Below are positions 34,492-43,833 of a DNA stretch of 64,000 nt, in pieces. The position numbers were made by a program, and so were the translations under genes. The stretch spans positions 35,793 through 99,792 of the forward strand of contig DATHJB010000080.1 in assembly GCA_035316325.1 (NCBI GenBank), read 5' to 3'. Every line of letters starts with the position of its first letter. Position 1 is the stretch's first letter. The notes below the pieces were generated by a model. That model ran no database searches. It had not been told where the DNA came from and was given only the letters and a program-made list of their open reading frames with translations. This DNA is from Acidimicrobiales bacterium. Its GTDB lineage: Bacteria; Actinomycetota; Acidimicrobiia; Acidimicrobiales; VFJN01.

Positions 34492-36764
34492 GCCCGGTGA
34501 GCGTGCCCGAGGGGCACCCCGAGGCCGACCTGTGGACCACCATGCGGACCGCCCGGGCGATACGCCGGTTCCGGCCCGACCCGGTCGACGACGCCGTCCT
34601 GGCCCGCTGCCTGGAGGCCGCGACCTGGGCGCCGTCGGGCTCCAACGAGCAGTCCTGGCGCTTCCTCGTGCTGCGCTCGCCCGAGGTGCGGCGGATCATC
34701 GGCCCGGCCTACCGGTCCGGCTGGGACGCCATCGCCGGCCTCTACGACATCGAGCGGCCCGCGCCCGACGACCGGTCGCGCCGCGCCCGCATGACCCGCA
34801 GCCTGCTCCACCTGGTCGACCACGTCGACGAGGTGCCGGCGTTCGTGCTGTTCTGCACCCGGCCCACGCCCGGCTTCCCCGAGCTGCTGGTCGGCGGGTC
34901 GATCTACCCGGCGGTGCAGAACTTCCTGCTCGCCGCCCGGGCACAGGGTCTCGGGGCGGTGGTGTCGAGCTGGTTCACCCGCTGCGAGCCGGAGCTGCGG
35001 CAGCAGGTCGGGGTGCCCGACGACTGGGTGATCGCCGCGCTGGTCGCCGTGGGGTGGCCGGTGGGCCGTCACGGACCGGTGCGGCGCCGGCCGGTCGACA
35101 CGGTGACCGCCGCCGACCACTGGGACCACCCCTTCCTCGACCCGGCCGCCGTCCCCCCGGCACCGGGCCGTGTGCGCTCGGCCGGCCTCCCCCCGCTGGC
35201 CGAGCGCACGATCACCCGCGTCCTGGCCGACTGCGCCGAGCGGGATCCCGACCGGCCCGCGGTCACGTCGGCCGACGAGGTGGTGTCCCGGAGCGAGCTG
35301 TTCGAGCGGGCGCGGCTGGTCGGCGGGTGGTTCCGGCGACTGGGTGACCAGCCCCGCGTGGCCCTGATGCTCGACGACCACCTCGACCACGTGCTCGCCG
35401 TCGCCGGGCTGTGCGTCGCCGGCGGGGTCCAGGTGCCCGTGAACACCGCCTACCGCGGGGCGCTGCTGGCACACGTGCTGGCCGACTCCGGCGTCGAGAC
35501 GCTGGTGGTCGACGCCCGCTACCTGCCCCGGGTGGCCGAGGTCCGCGACCGGGTCCCCGGCCTCCGCCGGATCGTGGTGCGGGGCGAGGCAACGCTCGGT
35601 GTCCCCCACTGCGACCTGGTCCCCTTCGCCGCGCTGGGCGACGGCGCCCCCTGCTCCCCCGCCCACCGGGAGCCGTGGGACCTGTACGGGATCATGTACA
35701 CCTCGGGCACCACCGGCGTGTCGAAGGGGGTGCTCACCACCCACGGGCACGCCTTCGGCTACGCCAGCCCGGCCGGGCTGCAGGCGGCGACGCCCGACGA
35801 CGTGAGCCTGGTCGTGATGCCGCTGTTCCACGTGTCCGGACAGCTGTGGGGCGTCGTCAACGCCCTGATGGCCGGAGCGGAGGCGGTGGTCGCCGGCGGC
35901 TTCCACGTGTCCACCTTCTGGCCGCAGGTGCGCCGCCACCGGGTGACGTTCACCACGATGGCGGGCGCCATGGCGCGCTTCCTCCAGCGGGCCGCGGCCC
36001 GCCCGGACGACCGGGACCATCCGCTGCGGCGGGTGTGCGTCGCCCCGATCCCCCCGGACGTCGACGATTTCCTCGCCCGCTTCGGCATCGACGAGTACTG
36101 CACCGGCTACGGGTCGACCGAGACCGGTGCACCGCTCAGCTCGCCGACCGGCCGGCCGCCGGGCAGCGTCGGTTGGGCCCGTCCCGAGTGGCGCGCCCGG
36201 GTGGTCGACGCCCACGACCGCGACGTCGCTGCCGGCGAGGTGGGCGAGCTCCTGGTCCGGTCGGACGAGCCGTGGCTCATGATGACCGGCTACCACGGCC
36301 GCCCGGAGGCGACCGCCGCGGCGTGGCGGAACGGCTGGTTCCACACCGGCGACGGCGCCCGGCAGACCGCCGACGGCGAGGTCTACCTGGTGGACCGCAT
36401 CGACGACGTGATCCGCCGGCGGGGCGAGAACGTGTCGTCCCAGGAGGTCGAGGCGCAGCTGACGGGTCACCCCGGCGTGCGCGAGTGCGCGGTGGTGGCG
36501 GTCCCCAGCGCCGACACCGACCACGAGGTCCTGGCGGTGGTCGTGGCCGACGACGCCGCGGGCTTCGACCCGGGTGGGCTGGTCGAGCTCGCCCGACAGC
36601 ACCTGCCCTACTTCATGGTCCCCCGCTACGTCCGCACGGTCGCCGAGCTGCCGCGCACGTCGACCGGCAAGGTCCGCAAGCAGCAGCTGCGCGACGACGG
36701 CGTCACGCCCGACACCTGGGACCGCTATGCCGCCGGCATCACCGTCAGCCGCCATGACGCCTGA
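34488..36764 (+). CDS. Nitroreductase-acyl-CoA ligase fusion protein
   Basis: A 758-residue protein joining two enzymes that are normally separate. Residues 1-220 are a nitroreductase-like flavin domain (RTARAIRRFRPDPVDDAVLA near 15, CLEAATWAPSGSNEQSWRFL near 38, AVQNFLLAARAQGLG near 145). Residues 235-750 are an AMP-forming acyl-CoA synthetase: MYTSGTTGVSKGVLTTHGHA near 402, EYCTGYGSTETGAPLSSPTG near 538, DRIDDVIRRRGENVSSQEVE near 636 and catalytic Lys in STGKVRKQQL near 727. The reading frame is open throughout, so it is a true fusion. It could activate an acid and reduce its enoyl or aromatic CoA ester. Which acid is unknown. Confidence 0.88.
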   Translation: MSPVSVPEGHPEADLWTTMRTARAIRRFRPDPVDDAVLARCLEAATWAPSGSNEQSWRFLVLRSPEVRRIIGPAYRSGWDAIAGLYDIERPAPDDRSRRARMTRSLLHLVDHVDEVPAFVLFCTRPTPGFPELLVGGSIYPAVQNFLLAARAQGLGAVVSSWFTRCEPELRQQVGVPDDWVIAALVAVGWPVGRHGPVRRRPVDTVTAADHWDHPFLDPAAVPPAPGRVRSAGLPPLAERTITRVLADCAERDPDRPAVTSADEVVSRSELFERARLVGGWFRRLGDQPRVALMLDDHLDHVLAVAGLCVAGGVQVPVNTAYRGALLAHVLADSGVETLVVDARYLPRVAEVRDRVPGLRRIVVRGEATLGVPHCDLVPFAALGDGAPCSPAHREPWDLYGIMYTSGTTGVSKGVLTTHGHAFGYASPAGLQAATPDDVSLVVMPLFHVSGQLWGVVNALMAGAEAVVAGGFHVSTFWPQVRRHRVTFTTMAGAMARFLQRAAARPDDRDHPLRRVCVAPIPPDVDDFLARFGIDEYCTGYGSTETGAPLSSPTGRPPGSVGWARPEWRARVVDAHDRDVAAGEVGELLVRSDEPWLMMTGYHGRPEATAAAWRNGWFHTGDGARQTADGEVYLVDRIDDVIRRRGENVSSQEVEAQLTGHPGVRECAVVAVPSADTDHEVLAVVVADDAAGFDPGGLVELARQHLPYFMVPRYVRTVAELPRTSTGKVRKQQLRDDGVTPDTWDRYAAGITVSRHDA

Positions 36765-38331
36765 GCCGGCCCTGGTGGGCTACCCGCCGACGTTCTGGTC
36801 GCTGGTGGAGCGGCGCGCCGCGGCGTCGGCCGACCGGACGATGGTGGTGGACGACCGGGGCCGCGAGCTCACCTTCGGGGCGTACCGCCGGGCCTGCGAG
36901 CAGGTGGCGGCCGGGCTGGCGGCGCAGCACGGCGTCCGGGCGGGCGACGTGGTGTCGTGGCAGCTCCCGACCACGATCGAGACGCTGGTGCTCATGGGCG
37001 CGCTGGCCCGCCTCGGCGCGGTCCAGAACCCGATCGTCCCCATCCAGCGGGAGCGCGAGGTCGGCTTCATCGCCGACCAGGTCCGTCCCCGGCTCCTGGT
37101 GGTGCCGGGCACGTGGCGGGGCTTCGACCACGCGGCGATGGCGTCGGCGGTCTCCCACGACGTGGGCTGCGACGTGCTCACCCTCGACCACTCCGGTGTC
37201 GCGCCGCTCCCGACCGGCGGGCCCGACGACCTGCCCCCGCTGCCCCCGCCCGACCCGGCGGCCACCCGCTGGCTCTACCACTCGTCGGGCACCACCGCGG
37301 ACCCCAAGGGCGTCCGGCACACCGACCGCTCGGTGATGCACGGCGCCACCGGGTTCGTCCAGGTGCTGGGCCTCGGGCCGTCCGACGTGTACCCGATCGC
37401 CTTCCCGATCGCCCACATCGGCGGGGCCAACGCGCTCACCGCCCACCTGGTGACCGGCGCCCGGCTGGCGGTCTGCGCCACCTTCGACCCCGAGCGGAGC
37501 CCGGGGTTCATGGCCGACGTCGGCGCCACCCTGCTCGGCTCGGCGCTGCCGTTCTTCCACGCCTACCTCGACGCCCAGCGCCGGGCCGGCGACCGCCGCC
37601 TGTTCCCGGCGCTGCGGGCCGGCATCAACGGCGGCGCCCCCAAGCCCCCCGGCCTGCACCAGGAGGTGAAGGAGCGCCTGGGCGGGGTCGGGATCCTGGG
37701 CGCCTGGGGCCTCACCGAGTTCCCTATCGCCACCTTCGGCTCGCCGCACGACACCGACGACCAGCTGTCGCGCACCGAGGGCCGGCCCGTGCCCGGGGTG
37801 CGGCTGCGCGTGGTCGACGACGACGGGCGCGACGTCGGCCCCGGCGAGGAGGGTGAGCTGCTGCTCGCGGGACCCCAGCTCTGCGCCGGCTACGTCGACC
37901 CGGCGCTGGACCACGACGCCTTCGACGAGCGGGGCTTCCTCCGCACCGGCGACCGCGGCTACGTCGACCCCTCCGGGCACGTGACGGTCACCGGCCGGTC
38001 GAAGGACGTGGTGATCCGCAACGCCGAGACCCTCTCCAGCCAGGAGATCGAACATGCCGTGGCCCGACACCCCGACGTGGCGGAGGTCGCCGTGATCGGC
38101 GTCCCCGACCCCCGCACCGGCGAGCGCGCCTGCGCGGTGATCGTGCCCGTGCCCGGTCGACCCGCGCCGACCCTGGCCGACCTCGGCGAGCACTGCCGGC
38201 GCCTGGGCCTCGCCAACCAGAAGGTGCCGGAGCGCATCGAGCTGGTCGACGCCCTGCCCCGCAACGCGCTGGGCAAGGTGCTCAAGCGCGACCTGCGGGC
38301 CCGCTACCTGGCACGGGAGGCGCGACGATGA
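36754..38331 (+). CDS. Acyl-CoA synthetase (AMP-forming), FadD3-like
   Basis: A 525-residue ligase converting an acid, ATP and CoA to an acyl-CoA. Motifs: LYHSSGTTADPKGVRHTDRS near 174, LGAWGLTEFPIATFG near 315, RTGDRGYVDPSGHVTVTGRS near 397 and catalytic Lys in NALGKVLKRD near 507. Cyclohexanecarboxylate- and steroid-ring ligases have similar profiles. It overlaps the fusion gene by 11 bp. Two ligases in one operon suggests two acid substrates or two stages of one pathway. Confidence 0.9.
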   Translation: MTPEPALVGYPPTFWSLVERRAAASADRTMVVDDRGRELTFGAYRRACEQVAAGLAAQHGVRAGDVVSWQLPTTIETLVLMGALARLGAVQNPIVPIQREREVGFIADQVRPRLLVVPGTWRGFDHAAMASAVSHDVGCDVLTLDHSGVAPLPTGGPDDLPPLPPPDPAATRWLYHSSGTTADPKGVRHTDRSVMHGATGFVQVLGLGPSDVYPIAFPIAHIGGANALTAHLVTGARLAVCATFDPERSPGFMADVGATLLGSALPFFHAYLDAQRRAGDRRLFPALRAGINGGAPKPPGLHQEVKERLGGVGILGAWGLTEFPIATFGSPHDTDDQLSRTEGRPVPGVRLRVVDDDGRDVGPGEEGELLLAGPQLCAGYVDPALDHDAFDERGFLRTGDRGYVDPSGHVTVTGRSKDVVIRNAETLSSQEIEHAVARHPDVAEVAVIGVPDPRTGERACAVIVPVPGRPAPTLADLGEHCRRLGLANQKVPERIELVDALPRNALGKVLKRDLRARYLAREARR

Positions 38332-39257
38332 CCGACTGGGGTCTCACGACCGCCGACGACACCTTCCACCCGCCGAGCGACGACCGCTGGTGGACCGAGA
38401 CGGTGTGGTTCGCCTGGATGGTCCCCGAGCGCAACCTGCTCGGCTACTTCTACCCGGTGTTCCGGCCCAACCTCGGGGTGCAGTTCGGCGGGGTGCTGGT
38501 GTTCGACCACACCGCCGAGCTGCCCTGGCAGCTGCCGGTGTTCGCCTACGACTGGCACCAGCCGATCCCCGACGGCCTCGACCTGCGCGACGCCCGCCTG
38601 GACAACGGGATGACCCTGCGCTGCACCGAGCCGACCCGGGCCTACGAGCTCGGCTACGAGAGCCGGGAGCTGCAGCTGGAGCTGCGCTACGAGGCGCTGA
38701 TGCAGCCGCTGCTGTCGCGGGCCACGCCACCGTTCACCGTGGCGAGCCACCTCGACCAGCCCGGCCGCGTCACCGGCACCATGGTGCTCCACGGCGAGAC
38801 GATCGACGTCGACTGCCTGGCGATGCGGGACCGGGCCTGGGGACCGCGGCGCGACGGGCGCCAACCCAAGCTCGGCTACGCCTACGCCACCGCGTCGGCC
38901 GAGAGCGCGTTCCTCGCCATCTCGGTCGACAAGGGCGAGGACCTGGTGTCCACCGGCTACCTCATGCGCGACGGCACCTGGTCCCGGCTGGCGTCCGGGC
39001 GCCGCCACGTCGAGCGGGACGAGCGCGGCCGCCCCCGGGTGGTGGTGGTCGACGCCACCGACGAGCTCGGCCGCGCCCTGCACGCCGAGGGCACCGCGGT
39101 CAGCCGGCAGGTGTTCACCGCCTACCCCTCGATGTTCTGCTGGAACAGCCTGGTCCGCTGGGACCTCGACGGCACCACCTGTTGGGGCGAGGACCAGGAC
39201 GTCTGGCACCCCCGCAAGTGGCGCCGCCACGCCACGGAGCACGGCTACCTCGCCTGA
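38328..39257 (+). CDS. Lipocalin-like (CrtC/DUF7064-type) protein
   Basis: A 309-residue protein with a Trp/Tyr-rich two-barrel pattern (WWTETVWFAWMVPERNLLGY near 21, DRAWGPRRDGRQPK near 168, DLDGTTCWGEDQDVWHPRKW near the C-terminus). I think it belongs to the CrtC-like family of double-lipocalin proteins, members of which hydrate hydrophobic isoprenoids or are uncharacterised in lipid-degradation loci. It has no signal peptide. The start overlaps the ligase stop (ATGA). Role in the pathway is inferred only from this coupling: binding or hydrating a hydrophobic intermediate. Confidence 0.7.
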   Translation: MTDWGLTTADDTFHPPSDDRWWTETVWFAWMVPERNLLGYFYPVFRPNLGVQFGGVLVFDHTAELPWQLPVFAYDWHQPIPDGLDLRDARLDNGMTLRCTEPTRAYELGYESRELQLELRYEALMQPLLSRATPPFTVASHLDQPGRVTGTMVLHGETIDVDCLAMRDRAWGPRRDGRQPKLGYAYATASAESAFLAISVDKGEDLVSTGYLMRDGTWSRLASGRRHVERDERGRPRVVVVDATDELGRALHAEGTAVSRQVFTAYPSMFCWNSLVRWDLDGTTCWGEDQDVWHPRKWRRHATEHGYLA

Positions 39258-39290
39258 CGGCCGGAGCGCCCGGGCTCGGGCTCGGCGCCG

Positions 39291-39722
39291 TCAGCGGGTG
39301 AGGTTGCGCTGCATCTCGGTGAGGTAGCGGACGAAGGCGGCGCGCTCGGACGGGTCGAGCGTGGCGAGCGCGCGGTCGGTGAGGTCGTCCATCTCGCGGT
39401 CGATGGCCTCCTGGAGCGACCTCCCCCGGTCCGTGAGGCACAGGCGCACCAGCCGCCGGTCCGACGGATGGGGCCGACGGGCGAGCAGGCCGGCGGCCTC
39501 CATGCGGGTGGCGGCGCGGGTGACGGTGGGAGTCGACAGGCCGAGCCGGAGCGCGACCTCGCCGGGGGCCAGGCAGTCCTCCTCCCACAGCGCGAGCAGG
39601 ATGTACTGCTGGCCCGCCCGCACGCCGTGACGACCGAACGCCGCCTCGCTGGCGGTCGCGATGGCCCGCTTCGCGTCCCAGAAAGCCGTCTGGAAGTCGC
39701 CGTCACCGTGCTGGTCACTCAA
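39291..39722 (-). CDS. MarR-family transcriptional regulator
   Basis: A 143-residue winged-helix regulator: EDCLAPGEVALRLGLSTPTV and ATRMEAAGLLARRPHPSDRR form the DNA-binding part with the wing, followed by the dimer helices. The TTG start at 39722 is 11 bp after the LLM oxidoreductase stop, so it is the second gene of a two-gene operon. Tandem 12-bp sites (TTA-N6-TAA) in the operon promoter at 40688-40713 are its likely operators. Confidence 0.87.
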   Translation of the reverse strand: MSDQHGDGDFQTAFWDAKRAIATASEAAFGRHGVRAGQQYILLALWEEDCLAPGEVALRLGLSTPTVTRAATRMEAAGLLARRPHPSDRRLVRLCLTDRGRSLQEAIDREMDDLTDRALATLDPSERAAFVRYLTEMQRNLTR

Positions 39723-39733
39723 GCGGCGTCAAT

Positions 39734-40666
39734 CTACGAGAGCCGCCCGACCTCGGGCACGATGGCGGCGATCACTCCCAGCGACTCGTCGTCCCAGGGA
39801 TGCGACGGCTCGAAGATCACGTGCTCCAGCCCGACCTCGGCCAGGCCGCCGAAGTGGTCGACGATCTCGGCGGGCCCCTTCACGTCGCCCGTGCCGATCG
39901 GCCCGATCGCGAACGAGCTGACGATCGTCTTCTCGATGTCGTCGTAGGGACGCCCGACGTCCTCGCAGTGGCCGCGCAGCACGTCCAGCTTGTGCCGCAG
40001 TCCCTCGGGCCCGCCCCGGTGCCCGGCGATCTCGACGCCCTCGGGGATGTCGAAGAGGTTGCAGGCGTCCGCGTACTGGGCGACCAGCCGCAGGGTCTTC
40101 CGCTCGCCGGCGCCGCCCACCAGGATCGGCGGGTGCGGTCGCTGCACGCTGTTCGGGTTGTTGAAGGGGTTCTCCAGCCGATGGTGGACGCCCTCGAACG
40201 GCGTGGCGTCGCCGGCCCACATCCGCAGGGCGATCTGCAGGGTCTCCTCCAGGCGCTCGTAGCGCTCGCCCAGGCCGGGGAACGGAAGACCGAAGGCGCG
40301 GGCCTCCTCGTCGTGCCACGACGCCCCGATGCCCAGCCAGGCCCGCCCCTGCGACAGCACGTCGAGCGCTGTGAGCGACTTGATCAGCAGCCCCGGGTGC
40401 CGGTAGCTGACCGCCGTGACCAGCGCCCCGATCCGGATGCGCTCGGTGTGGCCGGCGACGAAGCCGAGCAGCGCGTAGGCCTCGAGCAGGGGGTCGGTGG
40501 CCGGGCCGTTGAGCGGGATCTGGAACATGTGGTCCATCGCCCAGAGGGTGTCGATGCCCGTCTGGTCGGCGAGGCGGACGAGCCGCGACACCTGCGGGCC
40601 GATGGGGCTCGACCCGTCGGCCGCGTCCGGCCAGGAGTGGTTCGCCAGGGAGATGCTGAGCCGCAC
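39734..40666 (-). CDS. LLM-class F420-dependent oxidoreductase
   Basis: A 310-residue TIM-barrel flavin/F420 enzyme: MRLSISLANHSWPDAADGSS, TGIDTLWAMDHMFQIPLNGP near 35, RAWLGIGASWHDEEARAFGL near 112 and PHPPILVGGAGERKTLRLVA near 175 are typical of the actinobacterial TIGR03560-like group. The substrate is unknown. GTG start with AGAGG upstream. Co-transcribed with the MarR gene. It is distinct in sequence from the LLM enzyme at 27 kb. Confidence 0.87.
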   Translation of the reverse strand: MRLSISLANHSWPDAADGSSPIGPQVSRLVRLADQTGIDTLWAMDHMFQIPLNGPATDPLLEAYALLGFVAGHTERIRIGALVTAVSYRHPGLLIKSLTALDVLSQGRAWLGIGASWHDEEARAFGLPFPGLGERYERLEETLQIALRMWAGDATPFEGVHHRLENPFNNPNSVQRPHPPILVGGAGERKTLRLVAQYADACNLFDIPEGVEIAGHRGGPEGLRHKLDVLRGHCEDVGRPYDDIEKTIVSSFAIGPIGTGDVKGPAEIVDHFGGLAEVGLEHVIFEPSHPWDDESLGVIAAIVPEVGRLS

Positions 40667-40687
40667 TGTGCTACCTCTTCGATTTCC

Positions 40688-40713
40688 TTAGTCGGCTAAC
40701 GTTACTCAGCTAA
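40688..40713 (-). promoter_or_regulatory. Tandem MarR-type operator candidates
   Basis: TTAGTCGGCTAA (40688-40699) and TTACTCAGCTAA (40702-40713) are two 12-bp near-palindromes, one helix turn plus 4 bp apart, about 22 bp before the LLM start. Short local AT-richness suggests they overlap the promoter. Confidence 0.5.
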
Positions 40714-40759
40714 CGATAGCCACGGGAACCGGAGGGGCGGGGCGGTTCGTCACACCGGC

Positions 40760-42334
40760 GTGAACCGATGTCGGCATGCCTCCGTCCGTACCGGTCTCGT
40801 CGCGGGTGTGCTGCTGACCGTCGGCGCCTGCGGATCGGGGGGCGAGTCCGAACCGGCGGTGTCGAGCGGGGGTGCGGACCCGGAGTGGGTCGGCCAGGTG
40901 TTGGAGGCTGAGCCGGGCGCCGACCAGCCGACCCTGATCGGGGTCGACGGCGACCGGGTGGTCGTGGCCGTCGTGAGCGAGGAGGGCGTCATCAGCGGGT
41001 TCGCGACCGACGACCAGGGACGCTTCCGGGCCGGCGAGCCCACCGCCACCGGGCTCGAGAACCTCCGCCTCGGCGGCGTCACCCGGTTCGGCGACGGCTG
41101 GGTCGCCCTCGGCAGCGGCGGCCTGCTCGACGACGAGGAGCTCCTCTTCGACGTCCGGGCCTTCCGCTCGACCGACGGGCGCACCTGGTCCGCGCTCGAC
41201 GCCACCGGGTTCGACCAGCCCGCCGACGTGGCGGGTCTGGTCACCGTCGACGACGCGCTGGTCGCGGTGGGCACGCTGCGCACCGCGGACGTACCCTCGC
41301 AGGGCGGCTTCCGGCCGGTGGCGTGGCACAGCGCGGACGGGGAGCGCTGGACGGCGGTGCCCCTCCCGACCGACGGGGGCACCGAGGGGACCGTCCAGTC
41401 CGTCGTGACGACCGGGGACGAGGTGCTGGCCGTCGGCAGCGTCGACCGCCAGGGCGTCATGTGGTCGTCGACCGACGGCGGCGCCACGTGGGCGATCGTC
41501 GAGCGCGACGGCATCCCGCCCATGCCCACCCTGAGCCACATCGCCCGGCAGCGTGACGTGATCGTGGCGAGCGGCACGGCGGCCGAGACGGACGAGGGCG
41601 CCGACGGGGTACAGCTCCTCCTGCGTTCGACCGACGGCGGCCGCAGCTGGCAGGAGGCCACGGACCCGCCGCCACCGAACCGGGGCGAGGGCTTCGCCTT
41701 CCCCCTCTACACCGGCGGTGGGCGCTTCTTCGCCCTGGGCCACTCGTTCGTCGAGTCCTGGTCCGAACCCGAGCTCTGCTACGCCGACATCGAGCTCTGC
41801 CGGCAGGACTCGGCGGTGGCGCTCTACGCCAGCGACGACGGCGACCGGTGGACCCGGGTCGACAGGTCCGGCATCGGCGAGGGCGAGGCCGGCGAGGTCG
41901 ACGCCGTCACCGGCACCGACGACGGCCGGATCGTCGCCCTCCGGCAGGTCGAAGGCGGCATCGGGACCTGGGCCTGGCCCGCCGACACGGCCCTGCCCGC
42001 CGAGGCCGAGCCCGTCGATCCGACCACCGACGTCGACCTCCTCGCCGAGGGCGAGGTGCCCGAACCCGGCCGCCGCTACGCCGTCCCCCTCTACATCCAC
42101 TGCGGGATGGAGTGGCTCTTCGTCGGCGACGAGCCCTGGCAACGCACCGACGACGAGCCCGACACCGAGACCGGCGCCGGCGCCGGCGTGCCCGACGACT
42201 GGCCCGTGGCCCAGCAGACGATCTTCGGGTTCGCCACCCTCGTCGGCGACGAGGTCGTCGAGTACTCGATCGGCGACGGCGAGGTCATCGCCACCTACGC
42301 ACCCGCGACCGAGGACCCGCCCGGCTGCGAGTGA
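40760..42334 (+). CDS. Secreted lipoprotein with BNR-like repeats
   Basis: A 524-residue exported protein. Arg-rich N-terminus, hydrophobic core and lipobox LTVGAC predict a lipoprotein with Cys near 24. Five or more short repeats of the form S-x-D-G-x-x-W (RSTDGRTWSAL, HSADGERWTAV, SSTDGGATWAIV, RSTDGGRSWQEA, ASDDGDRWTRV) indicate a beta-propeller of the sialidase/BNR-like class, without catalytic sialidase residues that I can identify. The last 100 residues are a separate domain with two Cys. Function unknown. GTG start; no good ribosome site is visible. Confidence 0.8.
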   Translation: MNRCRHASVRTGLVAGVLLTVGACGSGGESEPAVSSGGADPEWVGQVLEAEPGADQPTLIGVDGDRVVVAVVSEEGVISGFATDDQGRFRAGEPTATGLENLRLGGVTRFGDGWVALGSGGLLDDEELLFDVRAFRSTDGRTWSALDATGFDQPADVAGLVTVDDALVAVGTLRTADVPSQGGFRPVAWHSADGERWTAVPLPTDGGTEGTVQSVVTTGDEVLAVGSVDRQGVMWSSTDGGATWAIVERDGIPPMPTLSHIARQRDVIVASGTAAETDEGADGVQLLLRSTDGGRSWQEATDPPPPNRGEGFAFPLYTGGGRFFALGHSFVESWSEPELCYADIELCRQDSAVALYASDDGDRWTRVDRSGIGEGEAGEVDAVTGTDDGRIVALRQVEGGIGTWAWPADTALPAEAEPVDPTTDVDLLAEGEVPEPGRRYAVPLYIHCGMEWLFVGDEPWQRTDDEPDTETGAGAGVPDDWPVAQQTIFGFATLVGDEVVEYSIGDGEVIATYAPATEDPPGCE

Positions 42335-42355
42335 CCGCCCGGAGCCTCCAGGGTG

Positions 42356-43072
42356 TCAAGCGTCTAGGACCTCGATGCGGATGCGCTTGTTGGCCTTGCC
42401 CTTGGACTCGGTCTTCACGACGCGGATGCGACCGACCTCGGCGGTGTTCGCCACGTGGGTGCCGCCGTCGGCCTGCTTGTCGAGACCGACGATGTCGACG
42501 ACGCGGATCTCGGTCACGGTCTCCGGGATCATGTTGACCTTGGTGCGGATGAGGTCCTCGTCCTCGACCGCGGTCTCCCGGGGCAGGAAGTCGACCCGGA
42601 CCGGGCGGGCCGCGGCGAGCTCCTCGTTGACCCGGAGCTCGATCGTCTCGCCGAAGCCCTGCGGCAGCGGATCGAACTCGAAGTCCATCCGGGCCGACAG
42701 CGGTTCCATGTTGCCGCCCGTGACCGCGACCTCGTACTCGTTCCAGATGACGCCGCAGAGCACGTGCAACGCGGTGTGCGTGCGCATGAGCGCGTGGCGA
42801 CGGTCCCCGTCGATCTCGCCGTGGACGGCCGTGCCGGGATCGGGAACCGCGCCCTCGAGGACGTGGACGACCTCGCCGTCGGCCTTGCGCACGGCGACCA
42901 CCCGGGCGGACCCACCGTCCCACGTCAACGTGCCGGTGTCGTGGGGCTGACCGCCGCCCGTCACGTAGAAGGCCGTGCGGTCGAGCACCACCCGATCGTC
43001 GGTCGCGGACGACACCGCGGCGTCGAACGTCCGCAGCTCGGCATCCCGCAGGTACAGCAGCTCCGTCGGCAT
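42356..43072 (-). CDS. Alanyl-tRNA editing protein (AlaX-like)
   Basis: A 238-residue stand-alone editing domain that hydrolyses mischarged Ser/Gly-tRNA(Ala). The metal motif HTALHVL near 98 and the second motif ADGGTHVANTAEVG near 200 are present; in AlaRS the latter usually has Cys before GGTH, here Asp, so metal binding may be unusual or the variant may be normal in this subgroup. TGGGQPHDTG near 38 is the conserved N-terminal barrel segment. The start shares one base with the ParA stop (TGATG), which makes it the third gene of the CHAD-ParA operon. Confidence 0.88.
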   Translation of the reverse strand: MPTELLYLRDAELRTFDAAVSSATDDRVVLDRTAFYVTGGGQPHDTGTLTWDGGSARVVAVRKADGEVVHVLEGAVPDPGTAVHGEIDGDRRHALMRTHTALHVLCGVIWNEYEVAVTGGNMEPLSARMDFEFDPLPQGFGETIELRVNEELAAARPVRVDFLPRETAVEDEDLIRTKVNMIPETVTEIRVVDIVGLDKQADGGTHVANTAEVGRIRVVKTESKGKANKRIRIEVLDA

Positions 43073-43833
43073 CAGCCCATTGTGGGTCGGATGTCGACGC
43101 GGATGCGGATCTCGGCCCAGAGCTCGCGGTAGGCCTCGGCGGCGCGGCTGCGGGGGGCGCTGTCGACGACGGCGGAGCGCTTGACGCCCATGAGCTCCAC
43201 CTCGGTGGCGGCCGGGACCGCGACGGAGCTGACCTCGGGGTGGTCGACGGGGAGCTGGGCCATCACCTCACGGTGGAGCTTCTTGCGGCCGTCGACCATC
43301 GAGAAGAAGCCGATGATCTCCGGCGGCCGCTTGACGTCGTCGCGCACGTAGTCGAGCAACTGGTCGAAGGTGCGCAACGACAGCGTCGACGGGATCAGCG
43401 GGACGACCAGGGCGTCGGCGGCGTCGAAGATGCTCTCGGACACCAGCGAGATCGACGGTTGGCAGTCGACGATGACGAGGTCGTAGTGGTCGGCGAGGGG
43501 AGCGAGCACCGTGGCCAGCTGCCGGGTCGGGCGCTTGGTGCTGTCGAGCGCCAGGTCGAGGTGGCGGTACGAGAAGTCCGCCGGCAGCACGTCGAGGCCC
43601 TCCACGTCGCTGCCGCGCAACAGCTCGGGAAGGTCGCTGCGCCCGCGCACGAGCTTGCGGCCGCCGCCCTTGACCTTCGGCCGGACGCGCAGCAGGAACG
43701 AGGCCGCGCCCTGCGGGTCGAGGTCCCACAGCAGCGTCCGGAGCCCGTCCCTGGCGGCCAGCACGCTCAGGTTCACCGCCGCCGACGTCTTCCCGACCCC
43801 GCCCTTGATGTTGTACGACGCCAGCACCTTCAC
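43072..43833 (-). CDS. ParA/MinD-family ATPase (orphan)
   Basis: A 253-residue deviant-Walker ATPase. NIKGGVGKTSAAVNLS near 8 has the signature and catalytic lysines; LLWDLDPQGAASF near 38 and VIVDCQPSISLVSES near 115 are the A' and B motifs. ParA proteins form dynamic DNA- or membrane-bound gradients that place plasmids, chromosomes or organelles. There is no ParB gene or parS-like cluster here. GTG start overlaps the CHAD gene stop (GTGA), so the partner is most likely the CHAD protein. Confidence 0.9.
   Translation of the reverse strand: MKVLASYNIKGGVGKTSAAVNLSVLAARDGLRTLLWDLDPQGAASFLLRVRPKVKGGGRKLVRGRSDLPELLRGSDVEGLDVLPADFSYRHLDLALDSTKRPTRQLATVLAPLADHYDLVIVDCQPSISLVSESIFDAADALVVPLIPSTLSLRTFDQLLDYVRDDVKRPPEIIGFFSMVDGRKKLHREVMAQLPVDHPEVSSVAVPAATEVELMGVKRSAVVDSAPRSRAAEAYRELWAEIRIRVDIRPTMG

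Noticed and set aside
43072..43833. ParA as the chromosome-partition protein with a nearby origin
   Set aside because: No ParB, GidB, RNPA or DnaA genes and no parS-like cluster are present, and the coupled partner is a CHAD protein.
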